This document shows, piece by piece, positions 33,754 through 37,252 of a DNA stretch of 37,252 nucleotides (the first letter of the stretch is position 1; each line of letters starts with the position of its first letter). Origin of the DNA: Gammaproteobacteria bacterium (GTDB lineage: Bacteria > Pseudomonadota > Gammaproteobacteria > Pseudomonadales > Pseudohongiellaceae); the NCBI GenBank assembly GCA_002731775.1, contig PCCP01000112.1:1-37252 (forward strand). Reading direction: 5' to 3'. A model generated the notes under the pieces. It did no database searches. It saw only the letters and a program-made list of their open reading frames with translations, and was not told the DNA's origin. The position numbers and the translations under genes were made by a program.

Positions 33754-34953
33754 GTGAATGCTGACTTTACCGCCGAAGAACTGGCGTTTGAGGGTGAAGT
33801 GCAGGAATTTCTGAGCTCTGAATTTCCCAGTGAATATCGAAACAAGGCGGATGCCAATATTCGCCTGAGCAAAGACGAATTGGTGAATTGGCAGAAAATT
33901 CTTTATAGAAAAGGCTGGGCGGCCCCGGACTGGCCGCAGGAGTATGGGGGTACCGGCTGGAGCGCGACCCAGAAATATATTTTTGCCACCGAGATGGGTC
34001 TAATCGGCGCGCCGGAACCAGTGCCATTCGGCATGAAAATGGTGGCGCCGGTGATCATGGCTTATGGCTCTGACGAGCAGAAACAGCGCTTTCTGCCCGA
34101 CATCCTCGAGAGTAATGTCTGGTGGTGCCAGGGTTACTCGGAACCGAATGCAGGCTCGGACCTGGCGTCCCTGAAAATGTCAGCAGTTCGCGATGGCGAC
34201 GATTATATCGTCAACGGCAGCAAGACTTGGAACACCCTTGGTCAGTATGCCGACTGGATTTTTTGCCTGGTGCGCACGGACAACTCGGTAAAGAAGCAGG
34301 AAGGCATCAGCTTCCTGTTGATCGATATGCACTCTGCCGGCGTTTCACTCAAGCCTATCTATCTGCTCGACGGCTATCCCGAAGTGAATGAAATATTTTT
34401 CGACGAAGTTCGGGTGCCGGCGAAAAATCTTATTGGCGAAGAGAATAAAGGCTGGACCTATGCCAAGTTGTTACTGACTCACGAACGCACAAATATCTCT
34501 GGTGTGCCTCGCGGCAAACGTCGACTGCGTGCGCTGAAGCGAATCGCGAGTGATACCGACGATGGCTTCGGCAGTAATATGATGGGAAACTCAATGTTCA
34601 AAAATAAACTGGCAGAAGCTGAAATCGAATTGCAGGCACTGGAGTACGTGGAACTGCGTACACTGGCCGCTTTGAGTGTAGGCAAGGCGCCAGGGCCGGA
34701 GTCTTCGATCCTGAAGATTGTCGGCACCGAGTTGGCGCAAAAAATGGATGAGTTGTTCGTGGAATTGGCTGCTTATAATTGTCTGCCGTTTCTGCCGGAA
34801 CAGTTTGAAGACGGGTTTCAGGGCAATTCGGTAGGGCCTGGTACGGCAGCATCTTCGGCATTGGTTTACTTTAACAACCGTAAATTGTCGATCTTCGGGG
34901 GCTCCAACGAAATTCAACGAAACATTATCAGCAAGGCGGTGCTGGGCCTATGA
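33754..34953 (+). CDS. Acyl-CoA dehydrogenase family protein, first subunit
   Basis: A 399-residue flavoprotein. The start at GTG 33754 is supported by GAGGAGA and gives the usual N-terminus (NADFTAEELAFEGEVQEFLSSEFP). It contains WCQGYSEPNAGSDLASLK, the FAD-binding strand region, and GGSNEIQRNIISKAVLG at the end. It resembles the large subunit of paired, possibly heteromeric dehydrogenases (FadE/pimeloyl-CoA or sterol side-chain type). The Glu of canonical acyl-CoA dehydrogenases is not obvious from reading. It leads an operon with a second dehydrogenase 47 bases downstream. Confidence 0.92.
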   Translation: MNADFTAEELAFEGEVQEFLSSEFPSEYRNKADANIRLSKDELVNWQKILYRKGWAAPDWPQEYGGTGWSATQKYIFATEMGLIGAPEPVPFGMKMVAPVIMAYGSDEQKQRFLPDILESNVWWCQGYSEPNAGSDLASLKMSAVRDGDDYIVNGSKTWNTLGQYADWIFCLVRTDNSVKKQEGISFLLIDMHSAGVSLKPIYLLDGYPEVNEIFFDEVRVPAKNLIGEENKGWTYAKLLLTHERTNISGVPRGKRRLRALKRIASDTDDGFGSNMMGNSMFKNKLAEAEIELQALEYVELRTLAALSVGKAPGPESSILKIVGTELAQKMDELFVELAAYNCLPFLPEQFEDGFQGNSVGPGTAASSALVYFNNRKLSIFGGSNEIQRNIISKAVLGL

Positions 34954-35000
34954 AACCCAGCAATTCAGCCATGCATCACGTCACAGGCAGAGGTTAATCA

Positions 35001-36134
35001 GTGGATTTTTCATATACACAAGAACAGAAAATGCTGCAGGAAAGTGTGCAGAAATTTGTTCAAAAGAGTTATGACTTCGATACTCGCAATAAAATTATGG
35101 CAAGTGAGCGCGGTTACAGTGAAGAAAACTGGCAGTTGTTTGCCGAACTCGGTTGGCTGACGGTTACCTTCTCCGAGGCCGATGGGGGTTTAGGTGGTTC
35201 GGCAGTGGATCTGATTTTGATGATGGATGAATTTGGCAAGGCTATGTTGGTTGAGCCCTTCATACCGACCACCGTCCTCGGTGGCGGCCTCATTAGTGCG
35301 CTGGGTAGTGCGCAACAAAAGGCAGAATTTATTCCGCAGATCATGGAGGGTAGACTGCAGTTGGCCTGCGCCTATGCCGAACCGAGCAGTCGTTATAATC
35401 CGGGTAGCGTGGCAACAACGGCCAAAGTAGATGGTGACAGCGTTACCATAGACGGGATCAAGATCGCCGTACTCAATGGCTCCAACGCAAATAAACTATT
35501 GGTAGTAGCCAGGGAATCCGGCGCTAGAACAGACCGTGAGGGTATCTCTGTGTTTATGGTAGATGCAGATGCGCCGGGCGTCTCTATCCAGGCATTCACG
35601 AACATCGACGGCAAGATGTCGGCCCAGGTCAGCTTCGAGGCGGTCGAGGTGACAGTGGCTGCCAGGCTTGGAGTAGCGGGTGGGGCTATCGGGGCACTGG
35701 AAACCGTGATTGACAGGGCCACCGTGGCCGTCTGTGCCGAAGCCACAGGGGCACTGGAAGCGATGTTGCAGAAGACCGTGGAATACAGCAAGGTGCGCAA
35801 GCAATTTGGCACCCCGATCGGTACGTTTCAGGCCTTGCAGCACCGCATGGTGGATATGTTTATAGAATGCCAAATGGCCCGTTCAATCATTATCAGGGCG
35901 GCAATGAAGCTGGACAGTGGTGACGATGAAATCGAGAAAGCCAGGGTGGTGTCTGCGGCCAAGAGTCGACTGGGCAAGGCGATCCGCAAAGTGAGCCAGG
36001 AAGCGATCCAGATCCATGGTGGCATTGGCATGACCGCCGAGTTAGACGTGGGGCACCTGTTCAAATGTGTCACCGCGCTAGCGATGATGTTCGGAAATAT
36101 CGACTATCACACAGCACGCTTCGCCGAGCTCTAG
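35001..36134 (+). CDS. Acyl-CoA dehydrogenase family protein, second subunit
   Basis: A 377-residue flavoprotein, GTG start with AGAGG upstream. It starts MDFSYTQEQKMLQESVQKFV, contains EPSSRYNPGS in place of the usual TEP-GSD loop, and has YSKVRKQFGTPIGTFQALQH and QIHGGIGMTAELDVGHLFKC, typical of the small-subunit partner in paired dehydrogenases. Some residues at the catalytic loop differ from active enzymes, as expected if one subunit of a heterodimer carries the active site. It is separated by 22 bases from the histidine-phosphatase-like gene. Confidence 0.92.
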   Translation: MDFSYTQEQKMLQESVQKFVQKSYDFDTRNKIMASERGYSEENWQLFAELGWLTVTFSEADGGLGGSAVDLILMMDEFGKAMLVEPFIPTTVLGGGLISALGSAQQKAEFIPQIMEGRLQLACAYAEPSSRYNPGSVATTAKVDGDSVTIDGIKIAVLNGSNANKLLVVARESGARTDREGISVFMVDADAPGVSIQAFTNIDGKMSAQVSFEAVEVTVAARLGVAGGAIGALETVIDRATVAVCAEATGALEAMLQKTVEYSKVRKQFGTPIGTFQALQHRMVDMFIECQMARSIIIRAAMKLDSGDDEIEKARVVSAAKSRLGKAIRKVSQEAIQIHGGIGMTAELDVGHLFKCVTALAMMFGNIDYHTARFAEL

Positions 36135-36156
36135 CAGGCTACCGTGGCCCGGAATA

Positions 36157-36867
36157 ATGAGTGAACTGATCTTGGTTCGACACGGACAGGCTTCATTTGG
36201 TCAGAAGTCCTATGACAAGCTCAGTGAGCGGGGCATAGAACAAGTCAAGATTCTTGCCCAACACTGGCGAGACATAGGCGAACAGTTCGACTGTATCTAC
36301 AGTGGAACTTTGCTGCGGCAGAAAGAAACCGCGAATGAATTACTCTCGCTGGTCAGGGGCGAGCCTGATGAATCCATCGAAAACCCATCCCTTAATGAAT
36401 ATAACGGCGATCCCTTGATGCGGGTCTACTTGCGAAATTACGTCGCCGGCGAAGGCCGAAAGCTTGACCGTGAAACGCCAATAAAAGACCCGAGGCGATT
36501 TCAGGAATTATTCGAAGTGGCAACCGCCAAATGGATCCGCAATGAGTTGCAGCCAGCGCCTGATGATACCGAGTTTGAGTACTGGGACAGTTTCAAGTCC
36601 AGGGTGCACGGGGTCGTCGATGACCTTATGACGAGGCACGGCAGTGGTAGCAAGGTACTGATCTCTACCTCGGGCGGCGTAATAGCCATGGCCTTGCAAA
36701 GAGTATTACAATTTCCTGACGAGCAGGTCATCCGCACCAACTGGATGCTAAAAAACTCCTCAGTCACCCGGATACAATACGGCAATGGAAAACTATCGCT
36801 GGTCCAATTCAATAACCTTGCTCACTTGGAGAAGGCAGACATGGCAGACATGGTCACCTATCGTTAA
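36157..36867 (+). CDS. Histidine phosphatase-like protein of the acyl-CoA operon
   Basis: A 236-residue protein of the phosphoglycerate-mutase-like fold. The catalytic loop LVRHGQASFG has the first His. At the usual second histidine motif (SHGG) the sequence reads LISTSGGVIA, so the second His is missing; I recall the same S/T-SGG pattern in homologues linked to acyl-CoA dehydrogenases, which suggests a family trait rather than a mutation. Phosphatase activity is therefore uncertain. It lies 22 bases after the second dehydrogenase gene and 15 before a phosphotransferase gene. Confidence 0.85.
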   Translation: MSELILVRHGQASFGQKSYDKLSERGIEQVKILAQHWRDIGEQFDCIYSGTLLRQKETANELLSLVRGEPDESIENPSLNEYNGDPLMRVYLRNYVAGEGRKLDRETPIKDPRRFQELFEVATAKWIRNELQPAPDDTEFEYWDSFKSRVHGVVDDLMTRHGSGSKVLISTSGGVIAMALQRVLQFPDEQVIRTNWMLKNSSVTRIQYGNGKLSLVQFNNLAHLEKADMADMVTYR

Positions 36868-36882
36868 TTTGGAGAGGCAAAC

Positions 36883-37252
36883 GTGACAGTAGATGATCTC
36901 GTCGATAAGGCTGGTGCTGTCAGGGCAGGCGAAGAATTGAATCTGGATGCACTGAGGCAGCATCTTGAGCCGATCCTGGGTGAAAAAGTCTCCAATCTGG
37001 CCGTTAAACAATTCCCCGGCGGCCACTCAAACCTCACCTACCTTCTGAGTGGTGGCGCCGAGCAATGGGTATTACGCCGCCCCCCCTTCGGTAGCACAGT
37101 CAAATCAGCCCATGACATGTCCCGGGAATTCAGGATCCTCTCGGCCCTACAAGACGTTTACCCCTATGGACCCAGGCCGATTCATTTCTGTGATGACCAC
37201 GACGTTATTGGCTGCGACTTTTACCTGATGAGCTATATAGAAGGCTTGGTAA
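36883..37252 (+). CDS. Phosphotransferase (APH/ACAD10-like kinase fold), 3' truncated
   Basis: A frame open from GTG 36883 to the right edge gives at least 123 residues. GGAGAG precedes the start. The segment FPGGHSNLTYLL resembles the nucleotide loop of aminoglycoside phosphotransferase-like kinases, followed by WVLRRPPFG (invariant Lys replaced region: RR) and AHDMSREFRILSAL, as in the kinase domain of ACAD10/ACAD11-type proteins. In that system the kinase and dehydrogenases act on 4-hydroxyacyl-CoA via a phosphorylated intermediate. The catalytic HGD and DxD motifs lie beyond the edge, so identity rests on the N-lobe. Confidence 0.85.
   Translation, partial: MTVDDLVDKAGAVRAGEELNLDALRQHLEPILGEKVSNLAVKQFPGGHSNLTYLLSGGAEQWVLRRPPFGSTVKSAHDMSREFRILSALQDVYPYGPRPIHFCDDHDVIGCDFYLMSYIEGLV

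Noticed and set aside
1..37252. tRNA or rRNA genes, CRISPR arrays, insertion sequences, phage genes
   Set aside because: No T-loop pattern with acceptor stems, no regularly spaced repeats, no transposase or integrase-like proteins were seen.

Overview
The window looks like a chromosomal segment of a Gram-negative, probably marine or aquatic, free-living gammaproteobacterium. The main signs are an OmpA-type Pal lipoprotein, many lipoprotein and Sec/Tat signal peptides, a selenophosphate synthetase fused to a flavoprotein, Anr/FNR-type regulation, and repeated acyl-CoA and small-molecule hydrolase genes. The lineage is inferred from gene content only. I see no rRNA, tRNA, CRISPR, phage genes, transposase or integrase. 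Both ends cut through genes: mtnA on the left and a phosphotransferase on the right.

Layout. 1-5.2 kb: methylthioribose-1-phosphate isomerase (partial), a HIT protein, a secreted glutaminyl cyclase, a YjbQ protein, a lipoprotein aminopeptidase and a secreted M28 peptidase. 5.2-8.2 kb: a Spinster-type MFS transporter, an alpha/beta hydrolase, and directly behind it the C-terminal stump of a beta-lactamase-like serine hydrolase. 8.2-16 kb: a sulfur and envelope block with a SoxC-like molybdoenzyme and its SoxD-like cytochrome c, two small lipoproteins, an exported protein of an unnamed family, an exported PD40 beta-propeller, a Tat-exported epoxide-hydrolase-like protein, and a persulfide dioxygenase-rhodanese fusion preceded by a perfect FNR/Anr box. 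16-19.5 kb (minus): a TPR protein and SelD fused to an NADH-dehydrogenase-like flavoprotein, with a small ORF overlapping its start. 19.6-25 kb: YceI, an MFS protein, a patatin-like lipase with a GNAT acetyltransferase, a small lipoprotein, a hotdog thioesterase and an amidohydrolase. 25-31 kb: a sodium:solute symporter, a non-coding stretch that folds into a multi-branched RNA-like structure, a ThDP-dependent enzyme, a second member of the unnamed exported family, and a Tat-type FAD oxidoreductase. 31-37 kb: a DUF4105 membrane protein, Pal, and an acyl-CoA catabolic operon (two acyl-CoA dehydrogenases, a histidine-phosphatase-like protein and a phosphotransferase).

How the genes may work together. 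SoxCD-like, persulfide dioxygenase-rhodanese and possibly SelD point to handling of reduced sulfur and selenium without a complete sox cluster here. The right-hand operon fits breakdown of an unidentified acyl-CoA. Many other genes are single-gene units for scavenging peptides, esters and organic solutes. The most unusual items are the candidate structured RNA at about 26.68-26.94 kb, the FNR box before the persulfide dioxygenase, the orphan SoxCD pair beside unknown envelope proteins, the hydrolase remnant, and the two-copy unnamed exported family.
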